A stretch of DNA of 64,000 bases from Deltaproteobacteria bacterium (GTDB taxonomy: Bacteria > Myxococcota_A > Polyangia > Polyangiales > Houyiibacteriaceae): the NCBI GenBank assembly GCA_017644045.1, contig JAEPMI010000001.1, forward strand, positions 52,461-116,460. The letters run 5' to 3'. Within the stretch, counting starts at the first letter, position 1; each line of letters begins with the position of its first letter. The notes under the pieces are model-generated. The model saw only the letters and a program-made list of their open reading frames with translations. It ran no database searches and was not told the origin of the DNA. Below are positions 55,784-63,946 of this stretch, one piece after another. A program made the translations under genes and the position numbers.

Positions 55784-57963
55784 CCCGCGCCCTCGCCGCC
55801 CTCGCGCTGGTGCTGGCCAGCGCGCTGCCTGCTCGCGCGGAGCCGATCCGGCTCTGGCATGCCTACGGCGGCGCCGAGGAAGCCGCGCTCCGAGAAGCGG
55901 TGCGCGAGTTCGAGCGACGCACCGGCGAAGAGGTCGACCTGCTCGCCGTCGCCTTCGGTGCCTACCTCGCCAAGCTCGAGTCGGCGATCCCGACCGGTCG
56001 CGGCCCCGACGTCTTCATCGACGCCCACGAGCGACTCACCACCTACGTCGACGCCGGGCTGCTCCGCCCGATCACCGGTGACGTCCCGGACTCGCTCCCA
56101 CCGGAGAGCCTCGCGCCGCTTCGTCAGGGCGACGCGCTCTACGGTCTGCCGCTGAGCCTCAAGTGTGCGGCGCTCTACCTGAACACGGACCTGCTCCCGG
56201 AGACGCCGGAGTCGCTCGACGCGCTCGCTCGCGCGCAGCTCCCCGAGGGCACCTTCCCCCTCGTGATGGAAGCGGAGAACGGCTACTACGTCGCCGCGAT
56301 CCTCCATTCGCTCGGGGGCCAGCTGCTGACCGACGAAGGCGAGTACGGCTTCGAGGGCGAGGCCGCGGAACGAACGGCGTCCTGGCTGGCCGCGCGCGTG
56401 TCCGACCGGACCATCCCGGACGAAGCGACCGGCGAGCTCGTGCAGCGCCTCTTTGCCAGCGGCGACGCGGCGGCGGCGATCAGCGGGCCCTGGCTGGCGC
56501 CCGACCTCCCGGAGGGACTGCACTGGCGAGTGGTTCCGCTGCCTCCGTTGCAAGACGGCGGCGAGCCGCTCGAGCCCTTCCTCACGGTGGAGGCCGCGTT
56601 CGCCGCGTCGCAGCCCGAAGGTGACGAGCGCGGCAACGCCGAGGCGGTCGAGGCGCTGATCCGGTTTCTGGCTGGGACCAGTGGTTCCCGGATCCGCGCG
56701 ACGGTCGGTCGCCAGATCGTCGCCGACGAGGAGGCGTGGGGCGACTCGCGACTCGGCCACGACGAGTTCCTGACGACCTTCCGGCGGGCCGCTTCTCGCG
56801 CACGGCCGATGCCCACCCACCCGCGGATGCGCATGACCTTCGTACCGGTCCAGCGCGCGCTCCGCCGTGTGCTCCGAAGCGGCGCGCCGCCCGCCGAGGC
56901 GCTGGCGACCGGGAGCCGCGACTTCGCCGACGACACCCGCCCTCCCCCGGCCGAGCGCGACCCCATGCCGCTGCTCTTGGTCTTCGGGCTCCTCATGCTC
57001 GCGCTGGTCGGCTGGTGGATCCACAAGGCCCGAGACCCCGCCGTACGCCTGGCGATCAAGCACTCGATCCCCGCGTACAAGTGGGTCGCCCACGCGTTCC
57101 TCGCCGTGGCGGTGTTGGTGATCGTGCCGCTGCTCGTCGGCGCGGCCGTGTCGCTCTTCGCCGGCCGAGGCCGCGACCTCCACTACGTCGGCCTGGCGAA
57201 CTACGCGGACATCCTCACCGCGCGCGGCGGCGACCTCCTCGGCGATCGCAGCTTCTACATCGTGCTGCTCGTCACCGTCCTCTGGACCGTCCTGAACCTC
57301 TTGCTCCACCTCGGCATCGGCGTCGCGCTCGCGCTGCTCCTCAACCGACCGAAGCTCCGCTTCAAGGGGCCCTACCGGGTGTTGCTGATCCTGCCCTGGG
57401 CGGTACCGAGCTACGTCACCGCGCTCGCCTGGAAGGGCATGTTCCACCGCCAGCTCGGCGCCGTGAACGCGGTCATCGAATCGCTCGGTGGGGACCCGGT
57501 GAGCTGGTTCGCGCACTTCGGTACCGCGTTCACCGCGAACCTGGCGACCAACGTGTGGCTCGGCTTCCCCTTCATGATGGTGGTCACCCTCGGCGCGCTC
57601 TCGTCGATCCCGGACGACCTCTACGAAGCCGCCGCCGTCGATGGCGCGACCCGTTGGCAACGCTTCCGACGGATCACCGCCCCGCTGCTGGTGCCATCGC
57701 TCGCGCCCGCCGTCGTGATGGGGGCGGTGTGGACCTTCAACATGTTCAACGTGGTCTTCCTCGTCAGCGGCGGCGAGCCGGGTGGCTCGACGGAGATCCT
57801 CGTCAGCGAGGCGTACCGCTGGGCCTTCACCCGCGGCCAGCTCTATGGCTACGCCGCGGCGTATGCCGTGCTCATCTTCCTGATCCTCGCGCTCTGGACC
57901 CGCGCCACCGTCTGGGTGGGCACCCGCTCCAAGCGGCGCGCGCCGGTGGGGGCGACGACGTGA
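55780..57963 (+). CDS. Fused substrate-binding protein and MalF-type permease, 727 aa
   Basis: Residues 1-20 are a signal peptide (ALPARAEP). Residues 21-385 form a family 1 solute-binding protein: IRLWHAYGGAEEAALREAV, GPDVFIDAHERL, YGLPLSLKCAALYLNTDL, AAISGPWL. A membrane helix near 394-412 (LLLVFGLLMLALVGWWIH) leads into a MalF-like permease: several helices and the EAA loop EAAAVDGATRWQRFRRI near 607-623, which docks on the ATPase. The two parts are normally separate proteins. The fusion tethers one binding protein to each transporter. Overlaps both neighbours by 4 bp. Confidence 0.92.
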
Positions 57964-58793
57964 AGGTGCTCAAGTCGCTCGGCGTCCACGCCATCATCCT
58001 CTCGGCGGTGGCCTTCGCGCTCTACCCCGTGCTCTGGGTCGTGAGCCTCGCGCTGAGCCCGAACGAGCCGCCGGGCGCGATCCCCTGGCCCAGCGACCCG
58101 AGCCTCGACGCGCTCAGCGAGGTCGTGCTGCGCCAGGACGACGAAGGCACCTACCTCTTCCTGATGCAGACCGGCGCGTCGCTGCTCGTCGCGTTCGCCA
58201 CCGCCTTCGTCGCGATCCTGATCGCGACCCCGGCGGCCTACGCGCTCTCGCGCTTCCGGTTCGTCGGCAAGGACGCCAGCCTCTCGGCCCTGCTCGCGAC
58301 CCAGATGTTCCCGGGCGTGGCCGCGGCCATCCCGCTCTATCTGCTCCTCGACGCCATCGGTCTCATCGATCACCTCGGCGGGCTCGTCCTGGTCTACGCG
58401 ACCACCGCCGTGCCCTTCGCGATCTTCCAGCTCCGCGGCGCCTTCGACGGCATCCCGAGGGACCTCGAAGAGGCCGCGATGGTCGACGGCGCGACCCGCC
58501 TGCAGGCCTTCCGGTTGGTCGTGCTCCCGACCGTCCGCCCGGCACTCGCGGTGACAGCGCTCTTCGCGTTCATGACCGCCTGGAACGAGTTCATCCTCGC
58601 CGCGACCTTCCTGAGCCGCGAGGAGATCTTCACGCTCCCCGTCGTGCTCCAGCGCTACGTCGGCGAGCACCGCGCGCAATGGGGCCACTTCGCGGCGGGC
58701 GCGATCGTGGTCAGCGTCCCGGTGATGGCGCTCTTCTACTGGCTGCAGCGCCACCTCGTCGGCGGTCTCACCGCCGGCGGCGTGAAGGGCTGA
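57960..58793 (+). CDS. MalG-type ABC permease, 277 aa
   Basis: GTG start overlaps the fusion gene stop by 4 bp. Six membrane helices; the EAA loop reads EAAMVDGATRLQAFRLVVLP, and AYALSRFRF and LATQMFPGVAAAIPLYL match the family. It should pair with the permease half of the fusion protein. The gene ends the operon; about 100 bp later is the convergent coxB gene. Confidence 0.92.
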   Translation: MKVLKSLGVHAIILSAVAFALYPVLWVVSLALSPNEPPGAIPWPSDPSLDALSEVVLRQDDEGTYLFLMQTGASLLVAFATAFVAILIATPAAYALSRFRFVGKDASLSALLATQMFPGVAAAIPLYLLLDAIGLIDHLGGLVLVYATTAVPFAIFQLRGAFDGIPRDLEEAAMVDGATRLQAFRLVVLPTVRPALAVTALFAFMTAWNEFILAATFLSREEIFTLPVVLQRYVGEHRAQWGHFAAGAIVVSVPVMALFYWLQRHLVGGLTAGGVKG

Positions 58794-58900
58794 AGATCGA
58801 CGAGCGCCCGACGCGCGTGCGGCGACCTCCCCTGCCCAGCCGAAGGCTGTTTGTGCCTGCCGCGCCTCGCGCGCATGCTCTCGCCCGATCGATGCGAGGC

Positions 58901-60010
58901 TCACTCGGCGAGGGAGCGGATGTAGGCGACGATGGCGTCGATCTGGCGGTCGGAGAACCGGAACGGTGGCATGTTCACACTGGCGTAGCCGGTGACCACC
59001 TGCGACTGCGGCTGCAGTATGGACTGCCGGATGTAGTTGGCGTCGGCGACGGCGCTCGAGCCGTCGACGAAGGCGCGTTCGCGGCGCCAGAGCCCGGCCC
59101 AGTTGGGCGCCGGAGCCTGAGCGACGCCGTCGACGGAGTGGCACGCGACGCAGTAGTTCGAGTGGAGCTGTTGGCCCCAACAGACCTGCAGGTCGTCCGC
59201 GCTGGAGCATCCCGGAGCTCCTCCAGGCGGATCGATGATGGGCTGCCAGTACTCCTCTTCGGAGATCGCGCGCAGGTCCCCCATCATCGTCGAGTGGTTC
59301 GTGTTGCGTCCCCCCTCGCGGAAGGCGCTCGCCTTGGTGCCCGCGGGCGCGCCGCAATACTCCGCGCAGAAGATGGGAATGGCGCACGTGCGCTCCATGT
59401 CCCCGGGCGACACGTTGCCGCACCACAGACCCGCCGGGCAGTCCGCGTCCCGGGCGCACTCGATGACCGGCGTCTCCCGCGGCACCTCGAACCACAGCGT
59501 CGAGTACATCCCCGGCACGACGTCTCGCTTCACCCGAAAGGCAGGAACGAAGAACGAGTGCAGCACGTCCGACGAGCCCATCACCAACCGGATGGGCGTC
59601 CGCGCGGGAACCCTCAACGTGTTCAAGTCATCGACCACACCACCCGTGTGCTCGAACTCCCAGTTCCACTGCATCGCGCGGACGCGAATGGTCAGCGCAT
59701 CGTCCGGCGCCACGCGTCCAGCGGCGTAGCCGGTGAAGCCGACGTGGAAGAGGTAGACCAAGAGCACCAGCGGCCCAGCGGTCCACGCCACCTCCAGCAG
59801 GGTGCTGTGCCCGGTCGGCTTCGCGCGAACGCCGGCTCGCCGACGGTACCGCCACGCGAAGACGGCCACGGTGAGGAAGATCGCGAGAGCGACCACCACG
59901 CTGATCCAGAAGATCAGCATGAAGCTGCGGTCGACCTCCGGCGCGAGGGTGGACCACTGCGGCGGTAGCTGGAGCGTGCCCTCCGGCAGCGGCTCGTCGG
60001 TCGGGTTCAT
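58901..60010 (-). CDS. coxB: Cytochrome c oxidase subunit II with C-terminal cytochrome c and two inserts, 369 aa
   Basis: Two membrane helices (30-52, 72-93), QWNWEFEH (115-121) for electron transfer, and a CuA site: H151, C215, C219 (CAEYC), H239, M242. The C-terminal part has a haem-c site CVACH (287-291) and the Met-bearing NMPPF, so this is a caa3-type subunit. Two inserts are unusual. One, residues 183-210, contains C-x5-C-x5-C-x11-C (185, 191, 197, 209) like the Cys-rich repeats elsewhere in this genome. The other, about 220-238, separates C219 from H239 by 19 residues instead of the usual three. No subunit I or III gene is adjacent. Confidence 0.9.
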   Translation of the reverse strand: MNPTDEPLPEGTLQLPPQWSTLAPEVDRSFMLIFWISVVVALAIFLTVAVFAWRYRRRAGVRAKPTGHSTLLEVAWTAGPLVLLVYLFHVGFTGYAAGRVAPDDALTIRVRAMQWNWEFEHTGGVVDDLNTLRVPARTPIRLVMGSSDVLHSFFVPAFRVKRDVVPGMYSTLWFEVPRETPVIECARDADCPAGLWCGNVSPGDMERTCAIPIFCAEYCGAPAGTKASAFREGGRNTNHSTMMGDLRAISEEEYWQPIIDPPGGAPGCSSADDLQVCWGQQLHSNYCVACHSVDGVAQAPAPNWAGLWRRERAFVDGSSAVADANYIRQSILQPQSQVVTGYASVNMPPFRFSDRQIDAIVAYIRSLAE

Positions 60011-60085
60011 GTGCGGACCCCTTCGACCGAAGAGCTGGGTCCGTGTGCCCTGGCGAACCAGGGACAGGAAGTTCGGGAAAGGGCC

Positions 60086-60811
60086 TCAGCTGTTGCTGGA
60101 GGCGCTCTTCTTCGGCCCGTAGGCGATCTGCTCGAGTCGCGCGAGGTCGACGACCTCGATGAGGTCCGGGCTGACCGAGAGCGCGCCCTGGCGCTCGAGG
60201 TAGGCGAGGCCGCGGGAGATCTCCTCGCGCACGGTGCCGAGGCGACCGGCGACGGTCTCGGTGGTCAGGTCGCGCACGAGGTTGCGTGCGTCCTGCCCCT
60301 TGGCCTCGCGCATCGCGACCAGCGTGCAGAGGAAGCTCGCCAGGCGGGCCGGAACGGTGCGCAGCGAGAGGTCGCTGACCAACGCCAGCGTCCGGTCGGA
60401 GCGGTGTGCGCGCAGATCGAGGAGCGTCTTGAAGAGGATCGGCTTCCGCTCGCCCAGCGAGTAGAGGAAGTCGTTGCTGATCACGATCGCGCTCGCCGCG
60501 CGCATCGCCACGGCGCTCGCTGGATAGGTGCCCGCATCGAAGCGAATGCCCTCGACGATCACCTTCCCGGGACGCGCGAGATAGAGGATCTGCTCGCGAC
60601 CGTCCTTGCCGCTCTTGGTCAGCTTCACCTCACCGGTGCGCACGACCCAGAGGCCCTCGGCTTCCTGGCCTTCGTTGAAGAGCGGAGCACCCTTCGGTGC
60701 CTTTCGGATCTCGGAGGCATCCGCGAGCGACTTGAGCTCGGCGGAACCGAGGTTCGCCAGGCGCTTGACGTCCTTGAGGAGCTCTTCCGGAGTGCGGGGC
60801 GCGATCGCCAT
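60086..60811 (-). CDS. Crp/Fnr-family transcription regulator, 241 aa
   Basis: The cyclic-nucleotide-binding-like beta barrel (20-140) has EGQEAEGLWVVRTGEVKL and ILYLARPGKVIVEG. The helix-turn-helix near 190-215 reads TTETVAGRLGTVREEISRGLAYLERQG (core TVAGRLGTVREEISRGL). No Fnr-type Cys cluster is present. The residue that binds the cAMP phosphate in Crp is not conserved clearly, so the ligand is unknown. The ATG at 60811 has a TAGAGT box 7 nt upstream. It is followed by coxB 75 bp away and might control it, which is inference from position. Confidence 0.9.
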   Translation of the reverse strand: MAIAPRTPEELLKDVKRLANLGSAELKSLADASEIRKAPKGAPLFNEGQEAEGLWVVRTGEVKLTKSGKDGREQILYLARPGKVIVEGIRFDAGTYPASAVAMRAASAIVISNDFLYSLGERKPILFKTLLDLRAHRSDRTLALVSDLSLRTVPARLASFLCTLVAMREAKGQDARNLVRDLTTETVAGRLGTVREEISRGLAYLERQGALSVSPDLIEVVDLARLEQIAYGPKKSASSNS

Positions 60812-60818
60812 GGCGCGG

Positions 60819-60921
60819 ACTCTACCACGACGAAGGCGGCGTGTGCGTCCTCTCAAAGGGCGGTGAACCACGTTTTTTCGCGGTCGCACCGAGCGCCCGA
60901 GACCCGGTACGAGTGTATAGT
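60819..60921. promoter_or_regulatory. Divergent TAnnnT boxes between Crp-like and FHA-AAA+ genes
   Basis: On the minus strand TAGAGT (60819-60824) lies 7 nt before the ATG at 60811. On the plus strand TATAGT (60916-60921), the best -10 in the window, lies 7 nt before the ATG at 60929. Neither has a convincing -35. Confidence 0.55.
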
Positions 60922-60928
60922 CCGCCGA

Positions 60929-62533
60929 ATGAGCGCACCGAAACGGGGGGACCGAGACGCTTTCGTGGTCATCCGCCATGGCGACCAGACCCGGGTGGTC
61001 GATCTACCCCCAGGGGAGACGGTCGTCGTGGGTCACGCCGACGACGCGGACATCTCCCTGGACGATCCCCAACTCCACCCGAAGCAGCTCTCGTTCGAGC
61101 GCCAGGGTGAGCAGATCATGGTCAAGTCGCTGGCCGACGGCACCTTCGTGGGCGGCAAGCCCCTCGGGGCCTCGATGCTGGTCGGCCCGGGCGAGGAAAT
61201 CTCGGCTTCCACCGTCCGGATGGTGGTCGGCGTGGCTCGCCCGCTGAACGGGACCGGGCGCCGGGCGCTGACCCACCACGAGCTGCGCGAGCGGCTCTAC
61301 GAGGAGCTGAGCCGCGCGGGGCGGGGCGGGCGGCCGACCGCGCTCGTCATGCTCTCAGGCCCGAACCCGGGCGATGGTCAGACGATCACCAGCGCCGCGC
61401 TGGACGCGTTCCGCGCTGGGGACGTCGTCGCGACCTACGCGCCCGACCAGGTGGAGTTCCTGCTCCCCGACATCGACGAAGCCACCGCGCGGCTGGTGGT
61501 CGAGCGCGTGCTCGAGGGCGCCGAGGTCGAAGCGCAGGTGGGCCTGGCCATCGCGCCGCACCACGGCGAGTCCCCCGAGCGGCTGATCCGCGCCGCGCGC
61601 GAGGCGCTGGCCGAGGCGCAACGGACCGAGGTCACCATCGCGACGCCGCCGCCGCGCGTTCCGCGAGCGGTCGAGCAGACCGTGGTGGACGCGCACGACC
61701 CGGTCACTCGAGAGCTGCTGGCCGAGGTGGACGCGCAGGCGGACGGTCGCGACCCGGTGTTGCTGCTCGGCGAGCGCAGCGCCGGGAAGAGCGCGATCGC
61801 TCGACTGCTGCACGTTCGTGGCGGTCGCGAGGGGCCCTTCGTCTCCGTCGCTTGCACCACTCTCGAGGGCGACACCGCGAAGGCAGCCCTTTCCACTCAG
61901 ATCACCGACGCGACCGGTGGCACGCTGATGCTCGACGAGGTCGGCGAGCTCGACCAGGCGTCGCAAGCCGCGCTGATGGGGCAGCTCGACGTTCTGGCCT
62001 CGGCGAACGTGCGACTCATCGCGACCACCCACCGCACCCTCGCCGGGCTCGTGTCGCGCGGCGGGTTCGACGAGAAGCTCTACCAGCGGCTGTCGACGAT
62101 CCGGCTCGAAGTGCCTTCGCTGCGCAGCCGTCCGGACGACATCCTCCCGCTGGCGACGAGCTTCGCCCGCCAAGCGGGCGCGGAGGAGGTGAAGCTCTCC
62201 CCCGGCGCCGTGGCTCGCCTGCGCTCCTATCCGTGGCCCGGCAACGTGCTCGAGCTGAGCAACGCGATGGCGCGAGCGGTCGTGCTGGCTCGCGGCGGCG
62301 AGGTCCTCGCCGAGCACCTGCCGAGCGAGCCCGTGACGATCGCGTCCGGCGAAGGGCGGCTCCGGGAGCACGTCGACAGTGTGGAGCGCGACTCCATCAT
62401 CAAGGCGCTGGCGGACTGCAACCACAACCAGACCCACGCCGCGAAGCGGCTCGGCATCAGCCGACGTGCCCTCATCTACAAGATGGAGAAGTACGGGCTG
62501 AAGCGGCCACCGAAGGGCTCGCGAAAGCGCTGA
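60929..62533 (+). CDS. FHA, GGDEF-like and AAA+ regulator lacking the GAFTGA loop, 534 aa
   Basis: FHA domain (about 13-103; VVVGHADDADISL and LHPKQLSF) should bind phosphothreonine. Residues 135-232 resemble a degenerate GGDEF fold (DVVATYAPDQVEFLLPD, VGLAIAPHHGESPERLI), with PDQVEF in place of GGDEF. The AAA+ domain of the sigma54-activator type has Walker A GERSAGKS (281-288), GTLMLDEVGEL (331-341) and RPDDILPLA; the Fis-type HTH is NQTHAAKRLGISRRALIYKM. The segment where GAFTGA should be (about 311-328) reads TLEGDTAKAALSTQITDA, so contact with sigma54 is unlikely. Kinases in this window are possible signal donors. Confidence 0.85.
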   Translation: MSAPKRGDRDAFVVIRHGDQTRVVDLPPGETVVVGHADDADISLDDPQLHPKQLSFERQGEQIMVKSLADGTFVGGKPLGASMLVGPGEEISASTVRMVVGVARPLNGTGRRALTHHELRERLYEELSRAGRGGRPTALVMLSGPNPGDGQTITSAALDAFRAGDVVATYAPDQVEFLLPDIDEATARLVVERVLEGAEVEAQVGLAIAPHHGESPERLIRAAREALAEAQRTEVTIATPPPRVPRAVEQTVVDAHDPVTRELLAEVDAQADGRDPVLLLGERSAGKSAIARLLHVRGGREGPFVSVACTTLEGDTAKAALSTQITDATGGTLMLDEVGELDQASQAALMGQLDVLASANVRLIATTHRTLAGLVSRGGFDEKLYQRLSTIRLEVPSLRSRPDDILPLATSFARQAGAEEVKLSPGAVARLRSYPWPGNVLELSNAMARAVVLARGGEVLAEHLPSEPVTIASGEGRLREHVDSVERDSIIKALADCNHNQTHAAKRLGISRRALIYKMEKYGLKRPPKGSRKR

Positions 62534-62589
62534 GCTCTCTTCGCGACAACCGCGTGAGCTTTCTCACTCGTTTCAGCGCACAATTAAAA

Positions 62590-62637
62590 CGACGGTCCGC
62601 CGCGGGAGGGGGGGATATGACCGCGTGCGGACCGTCG
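62590..62637 (+). other. Long hairpin with ribosome-site-like loop
   Basis: CGACGGTCCGC (62590-62600) pairs with 62627-62637. CGCGG (62601-62605) pairs with CCGCG (62621-62625), leaving one bulged T. The 15-base loop is purine-rich (a GA followed by seven G, then ATATGA) and contains an ATG at 62617. It could end transcription of the regulator gene or control translation of the small ORF. Confidence 0.5.
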
Positions 62638-62700
62638 ACGTCCGGCCACCGAGAACAGGAGGGGGGAGGGATTGCCTCGGCGACCGTCGCTTCTACCTAG
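62617..62700 (+). CDS. Possible 27-residue small protein
   Basis: ATG at 62617 follows a G-rich tract at a distance suitable for a ribosome site. The frame runs to a TAG at 62698-62700 and encodes a Gly/Ser/Thr-rich peptide starting MTACGPSTSGH. Codon use gives no firm support. CAATTAAAAC at 62581-62590 could be a -10 region. Low confidence; it may be chance. Confidence 0.2.
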   Translation: MTACGPSTSGHREQEGGGIASATVAST

Positions 62701-62757
62701 AGCAACCGGCGTGCCAGGTGAAAACACCAATGATCACGTAAATGGGTGAGGCCGAAC

Positions 62758-62815
62758 CATTTCGGATCTGAAATGACACCTGGGCAACGGATTTCAGGAT
62801 TGCAGATCTGCAATC
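62758..62815. repeat. Two GATC-centred palindromes 40 bp apart
   Basis: GATTGCAGATCTGCAATC at 62798-62815 is a perfect 18-bp palindrome. At 62758-62775 CATTTC and GAAATG flank GGATCT, giving 16 of 18 symmetric positions. Both centre on GATC and the centres are 40 bp apart. They could be binding sites, a transposon-like remnant, or part of a dispersed intergenic repeat. Confidence 0.6.
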
Positions 62816-62884
62816 GACTCACTCGACCCGAGACGGACCCAGGGGTCCCGTGCCCGCGGACACCCAGTCTGGGACGATCGAGGC

Positions 62885-63427
62885 TCACTCCACGAGGCGG
62901 AGATGGCCGCGACGCTTGCCCGGCTCGGCGGGCTCGGCGTCACCGCCGGCGGCCTCACGAGCGGCATCGTCGGCCGCGAGCTCGGCGGCCACCGAGCGCG
63001 GCGGCGGCGGAATGGTGTCGGAGCGCTCGGCGCCGCCTTCCACTACCCGCAGGCCGTTCGGCGGGCGCTTGCCCAGCTCCCGTTCGACCTCGGCCGTGAG
63101 CTCCTCGGGCATCGCTTCTTCCCAAATCATTCCGCGACCTTCTTCGCCAGCGAGGGCGAAGACGGCGCCCCACGGAATGGTGCAGTGAAAGGGCGAGCGG
63201 TTGAAGGAGAGGGTCCCGGAGAGCCCGTGCCCGTCGACCCGGAGGTCGGGGATGGGGATCGGCAGATCGAGCCCGATCTGCAGCATCACCTGAGGCTGCT
63301 TCGTGAGGTGCATCGGCAGCACCACGCCTTTCGACCGCGGGTCGAGGTGGACGAACACGCTGCCTCTCAGCAGCAGCGCTCTGGCCACGTCTTCCTTCGG
63401 CGGCAGTCCGTCAGGTCCCTTCCCCAC
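62885..63427 (-). CDS. sspB: SspB-family ClpXP adaptor for tmRNA-tagged proteins, 180 aa
   Basis: The N-terminal domain follows SspB: GSVFVHLDPRSKGVVLP, QVMLQIGLDLPIPIPDL, LSGTLSFNRSPFHCTIPW and AVFALAGEEGRGMIW. This domain binds the ssrA tag in known family members. A flexible Pro/Glu/Ala tail follows and ends GKRRGHLRLVE, which resembles the ClpX-docking end of E. coli SspB (...RPxLRVVK). So it probably hands tagged proteins to ClpXP. The start is the GTG at 63427 with TAAGCC 6 nt upstream. It is divergent from the tmRNA gene only 150 bp away, which supports the assignment. Confidence 0.85.
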   Translation of the reverse strand: MGKGPDGLPPKEDVARALLLRGSVFVHLDPRSKGVVLPMHLTKQPQVMLQIGLDLPIPIPDLRVDGHGLSGTLSFNRSPFHCTIPWGAVFALAGEEGRGMIWEEAMPEELTAEVERELGKRPPNGLRVVEGGAERSDTIPPPPRSVAAELAADDAAREAAGGDAEPAEPGKRRGHLRLVE

Positions 63428-63433
63428 CTCGCA

Positions 63434-63439
63434 GGCTTA
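63434..63439 (-). promoter_or_regulatory. TAAGCC box 6 nt before the sspB GTG
   Basis: A relaxed match to the TAnnnT pattern (last base C). It fixes the GTG at 63427 as the probable start. Confidence 0.35.
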
Positions 63440-63542
63440 GCACCCGCGCCAGCACACGCCAGCCGGGTCCAAACCATTGCCAGGTCGGGTGCCCGGTGCC
63501 ATGTTCGGCGGGTTCGACCCCCGGCAACGGTGGTCGGGCTCT

Positions 63543-63548
63543 TTGACA
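63543..63548 (+). promoter_or_regulatory. Consensus -35 (TTGACA) of the tmRNA gene
   Basis: A perfect TTGACA whose first base is exactly 35 nt before the 5' end of tmRNA at 63578. The region expected for the -10 is GC-rich (GCTCGC) and poor. Confidence 0.6.
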
Positions 63549-63577
63549 AGGCGAGCCCGTTCACGGCTCGCTCCTTC

Positions 63578-63943
63578 GGGGGCGATCGGTTTCGACGGGA
63601 ACGAAGAAGGATTGGTTGCGTGTCCGCCGGCCTGGTACGGCGAAAATCATCCAGGAACCCAATAAGTGCGAACGACAACGCGCTCGCTCTCGCTGCCTGA
63701 ACAGGGTTAGTTGAGGGCCGTCGACCCGGAGAGCCCGTCAGTACTCTCCGGTAAGGCGTCATTTGAGCTGACTGGTCACCGTGGGCGTTACTCGCTGCGG
63801 TGATGAGACTTTCGAGTAGCTAGCGACCCTGAAGGCCCGTTCGTGGGCATGACGGAGAGCGAAACTTCAAATACACGAACTACGCACGTAGAAGCTCGTC
63901 TGGAACGTTCTCGGACCGGGGTTCGATTCCCCGCGCCTCCACC
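63578..63943 (+). ncRNA. ssrA: Transfer-messenger RNA (tmRNA)
   Basis: The 5' end reads GGGGGCGATCGGTTTCGACG, the hallmark of tmRNA. The 3' end has a T arm (GGGGTTCGATTCCCC) and CGCCTCC, which pairs with the first seven bases (one G-U), then ACC; the final A is added later. The tag reading frame is 63668-63700 (GCG...TGA) and encodes ANDNALALAA, ending in the LAA signal for ClpXP. tmRNA rescues ribosomes stalled on broken mRNA and marks the product for breakdown. Length, about 365 nt, is normal for one-piece tmRNA. Confidence 0.97.
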
Positions 63944-63946
63944 TCT

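Larger units (their letters stand above)
62534..62884. other. 351-bp intergenic region, AT-richer, with palindromes
   Basis: This is the longest gap between clear genes and is visibly richer in A and T than its surroundings. The flanking genes are convergent. It contains a long hairpin (62590-62637), a possible small ORF (62617-62700), two GATC-centred palindromes (62758-62815), and a GGACCC/GGGTCC hairpin near 62836. No known RNA family was recognised. Confidence 0.6.

Noticed and set aside
62746..63099. 117-codon frame crossing the palindromes and opposing sspB
   Set aside because: It overlaps sspB in antisense, has low-complexity Arg/Pro content, and has no ribosome site or conserved motif.
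63507..63524. tRNA T-arm-like sequence (GGTTCGACC flanked by CGGG/CCCG) upstream of tmRNA
   Set aside because: No acceptor stem, D arm or anticodon arm fits upstream, so it is not a tRNA. Partial similarity to the tmRNA T arm may be chance.
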